A stretch of 64,000 bases of DNA from Diplonema japonicum. Taxonomy: Eukaryota > Euglenozoa > Diplonemea > Diplonemida > Diplonemidae. The first letter of the stretch is position 1. Each line of letters begins with the position of its first letter. The notes beneath the pieces were generated by a model, which did no database searches, was not told the DNA's origin, and saw only the letters and a program-made list of their open reading frames with translations. The DNA lies in the NCBI GenBank assembly GCA_964019335.1, contig OZ025670.1:310001-374000 (forward strand), written 5' to 3'. Of this stretch, positions 36,834 through 47,110 are shown piece after piece. A program made the translations under genes and the position numbers.

Positions 36834-37550
36834 CACCACCAACAACACTTGCAAAATCAGCAGCCCGCAACCCACTTCACAGCAGGAGAGCAATGCAAGG
36901 GGTGTGACTACATGACGACTGGTGTGGCACCTGGACACTGCTGCTGGGCTTGCATGAGTGGGACATCTCAGCACGGCCCCATGTGCATGAGGCAGCAGCA
37001 GCCTGAAAAGAAGGCCCACATGGATGTTGTGGAGGAAGCAGTTCAGGAGCAATGCAGTGGGTGTGGTATGTCGCTCCCTGAGGGGGTGGCTGGAATGTGT
37101 TGCAAGCAGTGTGTGAAGCACAATGGTGAACGCCACGGGCCACACTGCCCCCTTCACCCCCGGGAGTGCAAGAGGGGGAAGAAGGGGAAGAAGGAGAAGG
37201 AACAGGTTGTGACGGGGGTCCCGTGCAACGGTGGGTGCGGGTACGAGGCAAGGCTTGCTGCCGGTTTCTGCTGCAGGGTGTGTTTGAAGGGGAAGGGACA
37301 TGGGACGAAGTGTGAACTGAAGCCATTTGTTCTCGAGATGGAAATGATGGAACCCGTTCCTTCTCCCCTTGTGGAATCCTCGCCTCCTCCCACCTGGGAA
37401 CCTCTTCCTGAACCTGCGGAGGTGGAGTACGCACAACAGATCACCGCCCTGCAGGGGATGGGCTTCCCTGTCAACGAAACCGTGCTTGCCGCCCTGAAGG
37501 TCAACAACGGTGACCTTGCGAAGGTTGTGGACATGCTTCTTCTAAGCTGA
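35700..37550 (+). CDS. PB1-RS-TPR-His-rich-three Cys modules-UBA protein, copy 5
   Basis: 616 residues. PB1, RS tract, TPR-like segment and His/Gly-rich stretch as in copy 3. Three Cys/His modules follow: the first (CKGCDYMTTGVAPGHCCWAC) matches copy 2, the second (CSGCGMSLPEGVAGMCCKQC) is close to copy 4, and the third is CNGGCGYEARLAAGFCCRVC. The UBA is at about 572-616 and ends MLLLS. The combination of blocks shared with different paralogs shows module exchange. It is followed by the second eIF1A gene, as copy 3 is followed by the first. Ubiquitin-receptor role is inferred from domains. Confidence 0.87.
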   Translation: MSAQMIEVPMKFELVRNGEVVETRRTRLVNPSFEAVAAVGAGWSRGKSTTLQYVDDEGDLVTMDTEGEWCECMRLWRSGVANKALVVRLVLPSLEGGKGRGPCWWRKAAERCRSRSRSRSRSGSRSPCKRRQSPCRRGWGFMMESIDAEEPEKAPTASQAVVVEKILKKLHGEDTMVALASGTVDAKALGCKGWLSVKVLEDGEVDLDVKVRKLYNMLHQKGLDSLHSKDVEAVDWFTLCTELEPSRCVGWYNLSCALLVLQVPLQKGEAEKEQVVSQALEALEGAVKNGYSKWRHMATDPDLEEVRKNPRFLALFPERIRDRVAARLSDDESPFSKCGRGQRRGHGHWHGHGHKHGHHEGHGWGGMHALRGFMGGMYHHQQHLQNQQPATHFTAGEQCKGCDYMTTGVAPGHCCWACMSGTSQHGPMCMRQQQPEKKAHMDVVEEAVQEQCSGCGMSLPEGVAGMCCKQCVKHNGERHGPHCPLHPRECKRGKKGKKEKEQVVTGVPCNGGCGYEARLAAGFCCRVCLKGKGHGTKCELKPFVLEMEMMEPVPSPLVESSPPPTWEPLPEPAEVEYAQQITALQGMGFPVNETVLAALKVNNGDLAKVVDMLLLS

Positions 37551-37854
37551 TTACACCTCCCGCCTCACTACTTCTTTCTACTCTAGCTCACGGTGACGAT
37601 GAAGGCATTTTTAGGTGGTGTTGTGATGAAGATGATGAATAAACGCCCGCAACTCACTTTAGTTTCTCTATCCTTTAACGTTGCTCTTAAATCTTTATTT
37701 TTTATCTCTTTTTTCTATTTCTTTTTATTTTTCTCTTCCATTGCCTCTTGTGTTGTGTCCACTTCCTCTCAACCCTCTACCCTAACCTTGAGTGACGTCT
37801 TATTCATTCCCTTCCTTCTCGAACTTCACACCACCAAGCTTCCGATCAAGAAAA
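37551..37854. other. Intergenic, pyrimidine-rich
   Basis: T/C-rich tract leading to the AAGCTTCCGATCAAGAAAA leader of the second eIF1A gene. No gene is seen. Confidence 0.45.
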
Positions 37855-38377
37855 ATGCCGAAGAACAAAGGAAAGGGAGGAAAGAACAGGAAGAGGGGCA
37901 CGAACAAGAACGAGCCTGAGAAGCGAGACCTGAACCTGAAGGAGGAAGGGCAGGAGTACGGGCAGGTGATCAAGATGCTCGGAAACGGGAGGCTGGAGGT
38001 GTACTGCTTCGATGGGACGAGGAGGCTGGGAGTGATCTGCGGGAAGATGAGGAAGAAGAGTTGGGTGAGCAACGGGGACATTGTGCTGGTGGGGCTGAGG
38101 GACTTCCAGGACAGCAAGTGTGACGTGATCATGAAGTACCTTCCTGACGAGGCGAAGCGTCTGCAGAAGATGAAGGAGATCCCGGAGCATGTGAAGCAGA
38201 ACGAGGACGAGGACACGAGGCCGGGTGACGACAACATCGTCTTCGAGCATGGCTCTGACGACTCGGACGATGACGAGTACCAGCCGCAGGGCAACGCACG
38301 CTACCAGCCCGGCGACTCCGATGAGGAGTCAGGCGAGCTCGAAGACTTCAACGTCGATGACATCTAGAGAGCCCTGG
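37837..38377 (+). repeat. eIF1A duplication, right copy
   Basis: Same 541-base block as 30673-31213. Confidence 0.8.
37855..38367 (+). CDS. EIF1A: Translation initiation factor eIF1A, copy 2
   Basis: 170 residues, the same as the copy at 30691: basic tail, OB fold, helical subdomain and acidic tail ending NVDDI. An in-frame codon at 37792 would add 21 residues, but the shared leader and identical start of copy 1 support 37855. Both copies are intact and should yield the same protein. Confidence 0.93.
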   Translation: MPKNKGKGGKNRKRGTNKNEPEKRDLNLKEEGQEYGQVIKMLGNGRLEVYCFDGTRRLGVICGKMRKKSWVSNGDIVLVGLRDFQDSKCDVIMKYLPDEAKRLQKMKEIPEHVKQNEDEDTRPGDDNIVFEHGSDDSDDDEYQPQGNARYQPGDSDEESGELEDFNVDDI

Positions 38378-38781
38378 AGGTGCACACACACAACCTCAAC
38401 AACCCTTTGAAAACGATATCAACAGTAGTGTTTTTTTTTATTATTATTATTTTTTTCCCCTTTTATTTTTGTTGAAACCCCCCCCCACCCAATATTACTT
38501 TTTTTTCCATCAACTTTTTTTTTGAAGGCTGCCCATACTTGCCAGGAGGCCTCATCCCCCCCCGTTTTTTTTATAACCCATTCGTCCCCCCCCCACATTT
38601 TTATTGAACTCTACCCCAATTTTTTTTTTACCCCCCCACACCTCTTTGTTATTAAATAAAGTTGTTATGTGAATTTTGTTTACCCCGTAGATAACTTATA
38701 AAAAATAAAGGAGGGTGGTTGGTGTGGGGGGGGGGGTAAAAAAAGAAAGAAAAAAAAGAGAAAAAAATAAAGGGAAATAAA
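38368..38781. other. Intergenic, homopolymer-rich
   Basis: T, C and G runs with an AATAAA-like AT stretch. No gene is seen. Confidence 0.5.
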
Positions 38782-39693
38782 ATGAAGGAGGAAGAGTTCA
38801 AACCTCCCATCACGCGGTCAGACAACTGGACCGCAACCTCATTTTTCATTTTCGCGATGCTGGCAAATTGTTTCACGCTGAACTTCACACACGAGAGGAT
38901 GCCGGACCCGAAGCTGAACGCCCCATTGAGAGATGTGGGATTCGATATTATACCGATAGTTAGACTACAATGGGTATGTAAGAAAGAAAAAAAAAAAAAA
39001 AAAGAGAAAAAAATAGATCACGGATAGTATGTTAGGCTACTTCAACGTTGCTTGTATTGGATTGTGGCTTTACGCGCAATTTGTGGAGAACAACTTGCAG
39101 AGGGCGCGGGCGATGTGGTTGAAATATTTTGTATGATTGGGAAAAAAAAAAAAAAAAAAAACCACCCCAGATGGTCTGGGGCTACTGCATGATGATGCGT
39201 GCCTTAAGCATCTTCCTTACTTCTCTCCCCGCCACTGAAAACCACTGTCAAAACCCCAAGGAGATTACCAACATATGGTACAATACCATCATGGGCTTCG
39301 TCACCTTTGGGGGTAAGAATGTTCATTGTGGAGACCTTCTTTTCTCTGGGCACACCATCAACATTGTCAACGCGTTTTGGTACGTGTTCACCTATGGGAA
39401 AAGGTTTCCGGTTTTCATCGGGATGACCGGACTCTGCACCGCAATCTGTCTTTTCCTTATTATCGCATCACGATCGCACTACACCATTGGTATGAGAAGA
39501 ATGGGGAAAAAAAAAAAAAAAAAAAAAAAAAACAGACGTTTACATTGCATTCTGCATCACCACCCTCACCTCAGCAGCCACACCTGAAACCATCCCTCCC
39601 GCTCTGCAACCTGTGTCTTCTATGTGGGCAAAGGTGGTGAACAACAACGATATTCCCCCAAAGCGGAAGTGCGATGGAGGTGCATTGGTTTAA
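38782..39693 (+). CDS. Sphingomyelin-synthase-like enzyme (PAP2-type sphingolipid synthase)
   Basis: Four exons (38782-38973, 39017-39130, 39171-39489, 39536-39693; introns 43, 40 and 46 bp, all GTATG-type) give 260 residues. Several membrane helices are visible (SFFIFAMLANCFTL, FNVACIGLWLYAQF, MTGLCTAICLFLII). Catalytic motifs of the family are present: CGDLLFSGHT (His of the triad) and SRSHYTIDVYIAF (His and Asp), the latter completed across the last splice junction. The family moves a phosphoalcohol head group between phospholipid and ceramide in the Golgi or plasma membrane. Whether the product is sphingomyelin, inositol-phosphoceramide or ethanolamine-phosphoceramide cannot be told. Two Cys-containing loops are plausible (NHCQNPKE, KNVHCGD). 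The protein is somewhat short for the family; the C-terminus could extend by another splice. Confidence 0.9.
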
Positions 39694-39695
39694 GG

Positions 39696-39732
<37 letters not shown>

Positions 39733-40254
39733 GAAAGGGTACTTATAGAGGGGTGGGAACGAAGAAGAAAGAAAACAAATCCGGTTTACAAAATTGCTTT
39801 TTTTCTTTTTTTTTTTTTCTTCTTTTTTTTTCTTGCGGCCCGATCTTGATTCTTAGGATCCACAGTTCACGGTGGGCACCAACCAGCGCACCCGCAAAAA
39901 TAAAAATAAAAAAATAGATCGGTGGTTTCTTCCCCCCCCCCCCCCCCCCCCCCTCCCACCACCTTTTCCCTGTCTTCCAAAACGGCCTATCTGTAAGATT
40001 TTTTTTTGTTTCCTCTTCTTTCGTTTTTTTCTTTTTTTACGTCCCATATTATCAGTCAGAAAAAAAAAAGGGAAAGTACAAATAGCTCAAAAAGGACGGG
40101 TGGAGGGGGAGGGAGTTTTCTTTTTTTTTTTCTCTTTTCCGTCTCGGTTTTTCTCACCCCCTTTTTTTTTCCAAAAAACCCCAATGGAGTAAGGGGGAGG
40201 GAGGGGAGGAACGAACGGCAAAAAAAAAAAAAAAAAAAAAAAAACGTCAATACA
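39694..40254. other. Intergenic, homopolymer-rich
   Basis: Contains a T run of about 30 (39700-39731), a C run (39931-39952) and an A run (40220-40244). A short island at 39857-39900 reads DPQFTVGTNQRTRK on the + strand after a CTTAG; it could be an alternative last exon of the upstream gene but I cannot show it. Confidence 0.4.
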
Positions 40255-40920
40255 ATGATGTACAACGGTCAGTGTTACACAAGCTTCCCAGCGCCACCAC
40301 AAGGGTTACCGACCTTGGAGCAACCCAAGGTAAAAAAACTGTCTCCTCAAGACACTGATGCGTGTCTAAAACGGTTGGCCTCTAAAAAGAACAGACGGAC
40401 AAGCTTGGAGCCACTGATAACCCCCAGGTACAGGACGAAAGGAGAAATCGACGCCACCAACTCGAGGCTTTATGCTGACGAGGTGAAAAAACGGCAGAAT
40501 CGACAAGCAAGGATAGAGGAGAGACTTAACGCCAGCGAAAAGAGTTGCAAAACAATGGAAGTTTCTTTCATCACAGAATCCGTCGAACGCCTTTACAAGC
40601 AAGGCCAACAGCACCAGAAGGACATCTCCACAAAGCTTGAGAACAAGTACAATGCAAAGGCCCTCGTGAAGCCTATCAACATAGATGACGTGAAGGCCTT
40701 GAACGAGCGTTTCTACGCTTCGCGAAAGGACACACAAAAAGAGAACATCGATAGGCTCGTGCAAAAGTATGTCTACGACCAGGAGACACCTAGAAAAGTG
40801 GTGACAAAGGAGCAACAGGTATGGTGGGGGAAAAAAAAAGGGGAAAAAAAAAAACGCCCCCCCCCTTTTTTTTCTTTTGAATAGAATGCAACCGTAGCGA
40901 GATTGTCGGCGAGAAATTGA
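40255..40920 (+). CDS. Three-repeat 'RLY' protein
   Basis: Exons 40255-40818 and 40885-40920 (66 bp intron GTATGG...AATAG) give 199 residues. Three degenerate repeats are visible: SRLYADEVKKRQNRQARIEE, ERLYKQGQQHQKDISTKLEN and ERFYASRKDTQKENIDRLVQ, with the pattern R-[LF]-Y-x(5-9)-[KQ]...L-x-x-[KR]-[YL]. I associate this RLY repeat with proteins of unknown function in flagellated protists. It is basic and helical. The start is one of two adjacent ATG codons after a CGTCAATACA leader. Confidence 0.65.
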
Positions 40921-41074
40921 AAGGAAAAAAAAGAAAAAGAAAAAAAAAAAAAAAAAAAACAGTTACCCCCTATTTATTTAGCTTTTTTTTTTATCCCTTA
41001 CACGGGAGAAAAAAAAAATCGCGAAAAAAGGGTTATTAAAAAAGGAGAAAAGGTTAAAAAAAAAAAAAGTAAGA

Positions 41075-41731
41075 ATGTGTCACATGGCCAGAACACTGCT
41101 CATCGCCTCGCTGAGCATCTATGCTGCAACAGGGGAAGGGCGGGAGGGACAGGACGAGAAGGTGCTGAGAAGCTTTACAAAGTACAGCTGCAAGAAGCAC
41201 ATCGACTACCTAGACGGATTCGGGAAGGAGGCGAAAGCGAACAAATGCAATTTCAGGGAAATCGAGGTTTTAGGAGGTGGGGTAGACATCGTACAAGGCT
41301 CAGACGGGGAGGTGGGAGCCAGAGTGAAGCTTAACGGTGTGATCGGCGAAGATGGGTTCGCAGGGGGCTATGAGATAGTGATGGAGCACGACGACACCGA
41401 AGAAACATACGAAGTCCGGGAGACGGACCCCGAAAGAGAGGGGAAGGGCGTCTCATTCTGCAAATCCTTCTTCCAGACTGAAGACGGCAGCGATGCTTGC
41501 CTTGCACACACACCCGACTCGACTTGGAAGGGCTCGCATTTCGTGCCCATTCCCAGCCCGGAGGAAGGTTGGTACACAGCCAACTTCTACATCCACGCTG
41601 ACTCAGGCAGTGTAATCGGGAAGATCAGCTTCGACTTTAAAATCTCAGCTGCCACCATGGGAAAGATCCGTAAAGCACAACAATTGGACTCCGGAGCTCG
41701 CAACTCAAATGGCACAGATACCGAACTGTAG
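41075..41731 (+). CDS. Secreted protein, possible lipid-binding (ML-like) fold
   Basis: 218 residues. The N-terminus (ARTLLIASLSIYAATGEG) is a signal peptide. The mature part has six to seven Cys and many strands (GGYEIVMEHD, SHFVPIPSPEEGWYTANFYI, GSVIGKISFDFKI). The order of a Cys, a proline-rich FVPIPSPEEG loop and paired final strands recalls the ML/MD-2 lipid-binding domain, but I would not assign it on this. The tail is Ser/Asn-rich. A 24-base G run follows the stop codon (41744-41767). Confidence 0.55.
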   Translation: MCHMARTLLIASLSIYAATGEGREGQDEKVLRSFTKYSCKKHIDYLDGFGKEAKANKCNFREIEVLGGGVDIVQGSDGEVGARVKLNGVIGEDGFAGGYEIVMEHDDTEETYEVRETDPEREGKGVSFCKSFFQTEDGSDACLAHTPDSTWKGSHFVPIPSPEEGWYTANFYIHADSGSVIGKISFDFKISAATMGKIRKAQQLDSGARNSNGTDTEL

Positions 41732-42004
41732 CCATTTTGTAACGGGGGGGGGGGGGGGGGGGGGGGGAAGCTAACTTTTCTTTTCTTTTTTAAAAGATTT
41801 CCCTTTTTCTTATTTTTGGGACAACTTCCAGACGTGTCTCAAAAAAAAAGAGAAAATGAAGGGGGAAGGAAAAAAAAAAAGTAAGAATCTCTCTATCTCT
41901 TTTCATTTTGATGTTCTCATCTTGGTATTAAAAAAAAAAAGAGAAACCATTTCTTTTTCTAATCCACAGCCGCAGAGGGGGGGCAGGGGGGAGGGTGGAG
42001 CACA

Positions 42005-45000
42005 ATGCAAGTACGGATAATCGGCTCGGCAGAGATGGTGCACAAGTCAGGCCTTGCCGACGGGCCCTTGTGGACGGTAGACCCTGAGAAACCGATAGGC
42101 GACGAAGCCCAGATCGACGAGCTGCGAAGGATGTTCGGCGTGCCCGGTGTACGGCTGTGGAACGTGGCCAACGGCATGCGAAGCGACGAGATCATGCAAG
42201 GCAGGACCCCTGCTCAGAACGCCATGACGAACCAGCTGTGGGTGGAGCCTCACAGCGAAGGCACCATGCACCCTACTGCAATGCTTCCCATGCATCCCGC
42301 TTTGGGAGGCTTTCGCCACCCTCATATGGTGTTCATACGAGTGGTGTCAAAATGGACTCAAAGAGGCCAACGGAAGCATAGGGTGTTGCTGCTAACTACG
42401 AAGTCTATCTACTTTGCGCACCCTGAAGGCCACACGTCTAGATGGCTGCGCTTCGCCGAGCTCATCGAAGCGATCATCCTCCCTGATGGTGAGGGTGACA
42501 TCGTTCTGCTCAAGAACGTCGCTCCCGAGCATGATCTTATGTTCCAGCTCATCGACCACCACCACAACCTCCCTTTGCACACCACCTCTGCCGAGCTGGC
42601 GTTTATCCTTAACAAGTCAGGCGTTAAGATTGTCCCTTGGACAGGTACTTCCGCAGAGCTTCAGAACCAAGCCCGTCTCATGAAGCAGAAAGGTTACATC
42701 AACCCTCTCAACAAACTTCGCGCCCTTCAAAAGGCCCCTCTCACATCCATCTCCGCCTCCCCTGACCGCTTCTCCTCCCGTCGCCAGTCTGCCCTCTCTC
42801 CTTACCTCGCAGAGCGAGACAGGGAAAGGGGAGAAGAACAGTTGCGAGAAGAAGAAATTGAGCGAGGACGTCTGCAGGAAAGAGAATGGGAAAGAGAACG
42901 AGAAGTGGAAAGGGAAAGAGAAAGGGAAAGGGAACGAGAGGAACAGCAGAGTCCAATCAAAGAGCTCATCGAGAAACAGGAAGGAGAGATCAACTCGTTG
43001 AAGGAGAACTTCGAAGTGTTGAAGGAGTCGGAGAACGAGAAGCGGCATAACATGCAAACCGAGATGGATAAGTTAAAGCAACAAAACCTGGACCTGGCTA
43101 AGACGGTGCTGGCGTCAGCCTCGGCAGCGTTGGGGGGTGGGCTCACTGCGTCGCCGCCAATAATGCCGCAGAGGCAGTACGAGCAGCCTGTGCAGGTGCC
43201 GGTGTTACCGCTTCCCATCAGCTTTCAGGGACTTTCGTCGCCTGCTGCTCCGGAGCCCGTGCGAGGGATTAAGAAAGCTGCCTTCGTGATGGTGAGCCAC
43301 TCTGGTGAGCTGCAGGGTGTCGTGTCGTCATTCAACGCTGTGCATAGCTTTGTGTCTGCTCTTGGCACGCAGAGCACCCGCATGCTGCGTGATGACGGTT
43401 TTGATTTAACATGTGAGACGCCAACCAAACCCAACATACTGGCAGCCATCAACTGGCTTGTGGAGAACCTTCGCACTGGCGAGGCAGTCATGCTTGCTCT
43501 CCTGTGCCCCAGCAAGAACGATGCATGGGTCGCAGCAGACAACAATGTCATCACCATCGACGAGATCCACGCCCACCTCCTCTCTCGCATCCCGCAGGGT
43601 GCGAAGCTCACCATCCTTGTTGACACCCTCCCATCCTCGCCCGGCCCTTCTCTGCAGTTCGGGCTCATGAAGACAAGTTCTTCTGTCCAGACTCTCACGA
43701 AGAACAGCGGCGACAAGGTGTACAATGTTCTTGGAGACGTCACCGTGCTAGGAGGGGCTGCAGACTCCAATCAGAAGATCAGTTCTGGCCAGCTTGCTGG
43801 TATTTTGTCACAGGCCTACGTCAAAGCGATGATGAAACTGCCTATGTCGTGTGAGGCTCTTCTTACCACTGTGTACCACACGCTGTGTGAAGGGGCACCG
43901 TCGCCCATCTTTCCAGTGCTGATGTCGAATATGAGGCCGCGGCCTGAAGGGGCTGTCACGCTGACGTGCCCTCCGACGTCGCCGGAAGCGCCGCCATCGC
44001 CTTCGCCCATGCAGGACCATGCATTGCCTCCGAAACAACTGCAAGCATCCCTCCCACAGCTCCCAGTGCCGTTGATGGGCCCGTTTGTTGCAGTGAACTC
44101 TCGCTGCACGGTCGAGCCACCACCGCTACAATCACAGGTATACATACACATACATAGCCAGCCACACGTCACAGGACCCTGAGTACTGGCGGAACATGGT
44201 GTGCCATGCATTCCTCGTCCCGACTGCTTTCAATGCACCGCACGTCTCCGTGAGCTCTTCGCATTCTGGGAAGGTAACAAACCAAATATAAAAACCCCCC
44301 AAAAAAAATAGGAACTCCGCCTGAATAAAGACTACGTGTCTGCCTTCGTGCAGCAGTGGCCCTTGAAGCACAGTCTGGTCATCACAGTCAACATGACAGG
44401 GACGGTTGGGTATGGGCTATCTTTTTGACACTCGAAACCCTTATGACAGGCAAACGGAAGTGAGACGGAGGTTCCAAGCATCAGAAGCGGTGTGGCAGCA
44501 CATCAAGCTGAAAATCAACGAGCTTTTGGGGCAGCGCGCAGTACAAAGATTGATGTACCCGCACTCGAAGTATGGCGACAACATTTCTCAAAAAAAAAAA
44601 AAAAAAAAAAAGGGACGCAAAGCGAACGGATAATTTCTACATTGTGGTGGAAGGGTGTGTGGTGCCGGAGGAGCCGATTTCGTGCAACGACGAAGATTGG
44701 CTGCAGGCGGTGCTGAGCTGGGAAGTGGACAACGGCTTCAGCTTCACAAAGACTTCATTACCGGTTCCTTTGATGCCGCCCTTTGAACTGGACGAGGTGA
44801 GGAACGGCGACCCTTACGACGCGAAGGTGGTGGAGTACCTAAAGGCCGAGCTATCTGGTGAGAATGAGACTGCTGCAAAGTCTGTCTCCTTTCAGTACGA
44901 CAGCGATCTTATAAGGAACTTGATGTTTCATGCGCGGCTGATGCCCACCGCAAGGCAACCCCCTTTCTTTGTTGTTGAGGACTCACAGATGTCACACCCT

Positions 45001-45453
45001 GTTATGGTGAACCAGCAGTTCCTTATGAAATACGTAAAAGCATGGGGGGAGATCAACCCCCACCTCATCTGGGTCCACAATGCCGATACCTGCACGCTTA
45101 TAGCAAAATGTCGAGTCACACCTGAGTTTTGGAGATTTTGCTGTACTCGCGGTTCTGCGCTTCAGGCTACGATGGGTGATGGGAACGTCCTGTCTACTAA
45201 AGATGCGAATGGGAAGGCCGTTTGTCGTCTTGCTATGCACAAGCTTGCTATTACTTCCTCCTCCACTCCCGAGACTCTTCAGCTCTGGGATGGTGTTTGG
45301 TGTACCGTTGTCGCTGAATGGCAGGCTAACCTTCCAAGAGCCGATCTTCCTTGGTCACCATCTAGAACCATGCGCCGAACGTCCCCTCCGCAAGCACCCT
45401 ACTCCCCTCTCCCTCCTCCGGGCCCTTTCACACCGGGCACTTACAATTTTTAG
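42005..45453 (+). CDS. PH-like protein with catalytically dead metacaspase domain
   Basis: Five exons (42005-44137, 44175-44273, 44312-44409, 44450-44569, 44613-45453; introns 37, 38, 40 and 43 bp) give 1096 residues. Residues about 100-205 are PH-like (HRVLLLTTKSIYFAHPEG). A highly charged helix/coiled coil follows (about 270-365). Residues about 420-645 match the metacaspase (C14) fold: PTKPNILAAINWLVENL, RTGEAVMLALLCPSKND, IPQGAKLTILVDTLPSS and a p10-like part GDVTVLGGAADSNQKISSG. At the catalytic His (usually GHG after the L-x-x-x-Y strand) it has PSK, and at the catalytic Cys (usually D-S/C-C-H-S-G) it has DTLPSSPG. Both residues are lost, so it should be a non-proteolytic scaffold. The C-terminal 400 residues are of unknown fold. 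The start follows an ATCCACAG acceptor. Confidence 0.8.
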
Positions 45454-45827
45454 TTGTTCTTTTTTTTTTGTACCTTGTATGTCACTTTTTCTTTTGTTTT
45501 GTTTTCTCTTTCCGTTCGTTGTAAAGGCAACAAAAAAAAAAAAAAAAAAAAAAAAAAGAGGGAAATGATTGGATTTTTTATACTTAACGTTCTTGCCTTT
45601 CAAAAAAAAAAAATTAAGGAAAGGAAAAAAAAGAAATTTGTTTTGTTACGGCCTGCAGCTCTCGCGCGGAGTTTGCATGTGACATCGACTTTGTTTTTTT
45701 TTTTGCCTGCCGTTGTTGTTTTTTTTTTTTTTTTTCTCTTTCTTTTTCTGTTTCTTTTTTTTTTTTGTGCTTTTGTTTTTGCAATTTGAAAAAACCTTCA
45801 AACAACAGCGACACACACACGCGGATA
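45454..45827. other. Intergenic, homopolymer-rich
   Basis: A and T runs with a short GC island at 45650-45690. Ends in an AACAACAG acceptor 19 bases before the EB1 start. No gene is seen. Confidence 0.45.
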
Positions 45828-46701
45828 ATGGCAAGGAAAAATTGCCAAATGCCAACCGGCAGGATAGAATTGGTGAATTGGCTAAACGACTTCCTCGAAG
45901 TCGAACTGACAAAGGTGGAGCAGTGCAGCGACGGGATCGCATACGCGCAGATAATAGATTGCGCCTCCGGGCTGAGAATACCGCTGTACAAATTTAACTT
46001 CGCGGCGAGGAACGAAGACGATTACGCAAGGAACCTGAACCTCCTACAAGTGGAGTTCAAAAAACTTTCCATCGAGCACCCTGTCCCGGTGGACAAGCTG
46101 AAAAAAGGGAGGTTCCAAGACAACAACGAATTCCTACAATGGTGCTTCGCGTACTTACACAACTGTGTCGATGAGCCATTGGGGAACTACGATGCTGCAC
46201 TTCGCCGACAGGAAGCTCTACAGCGACAAGTGCGCAGCAGAACACGCGGAATGTTCCCACCTCCTTGTATCAAGCCAGAACTAGCTTGTGGTGTTGATTT
46301 AGAGGCACCCATACCCCCTCCTCGCAGTAGTGGTACTACTGCAGGGCCTTCCCACTACGACCCTGGTACTGCTTACTCATCTCATCGGAGCCTTGGTGTT
46401 GAAGAACCTGATGCCGACCTCCTCATGCTTAGCACCGCACTCGCAGATGATTTATACCAGGAGCGGCTTAACCAAGCGCGGCGGAAAAAGGGGTTGGAAC
46501 GACTTGCGAAAGAGCGCAATGCAATGTGGCAGCAGCTTCGCACTGTATGTTTTTTTTTTTTTTTTTTTTTTCTTTTTTTTTCTTTCTTCGTTGTTGTTAT
46601 CATCTCAACAGATTGAAGAGCTGCTAGGCAATCTCATGAACAGCGAGTCGACAAACGTGATCAGCGAAATATTATTCGAACAAGACACAAGGCTGTCTTG
46701 A
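45828..46701 (+). CDS. EB1: EB1 microtubule plus-end-tracking protein
   Basis: Exons 45828-46544 and 46612-46701 (67 bp T-rich intron, GTATGT...CAACAG) give 268 residues. Residues 10-120 are the EB1 calponin-homology domain (RIELVNWLNDFLEVELTKVE, IAYAQIIDCASG, KLKKGRFQDNNEFLQWCFAY), which binds growing microtubule ends. A Pro/Ser linker follows and then a coiled coil with the EB homology motif spread over the splice junction (LERLAKERNAMWQQLRT and IEELLGNLM). The tail does not end in the EEY/F motif. Length is normal. It likely recruits plus-end proteins in the cytoplasm and flagellar base. Confidence 0.92.
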
Positions 46702-47110
46702 CCCCCCCCACCGTTCGCACAGGTCAGAAGTTCCTTAGTGTCCACAATAGGTTCCTATTAGGGATTCTTCTTAGCTTCATATTTGAGGCCGCCCAGCCCA
46801 GTGAACTGCCGCTGTTAGTGCGGTGCGCGTGCTCGTGCAGTTTTTGCATGCTAAGGGGCTGAAATTCGTCTAAAACAACAGCTTTTTTTGTGGAATTCTT
46901 GGGTCATAAGTTGAAAAAAGAAATGCCATTGTGGACAGCTTCTGCCCCCCCCCCCCCCCCCCCTTCATTAGAGTCAACTTCTTTTTTTTACAATATATGT
47001 TGTTGTTTTGTTCCGATGTTATTATTTCACTTAAGATTTTTCACTGCACACCTAAAACACCATCAGGTTAACCTTTGTTTTTTTCTTCCTCCACCGGAAA
47101 CCCGAAGAGA
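46702..47110. other. Intergenic with structured island
   Basis: The stretch 46715-46890 has normal complexity and several short stems: AATAGG/CCTATT (46746-46759), CCGC/GCGG (46809-46823) inside AACTG/CAGTT (46804-46808 with 46838-46842), and an ACA near its end (46877). A small nucleolar-type RNA is possible but not demonstrated. The rest is C and T runs. Confidence 0.35.

Noticed and set aside
37593-37854. Open frame with many Met and Phe before eIF1A copy 2
   Set aside because: It covers the pyrimidine-rich acceptor region and has no protein-like character.
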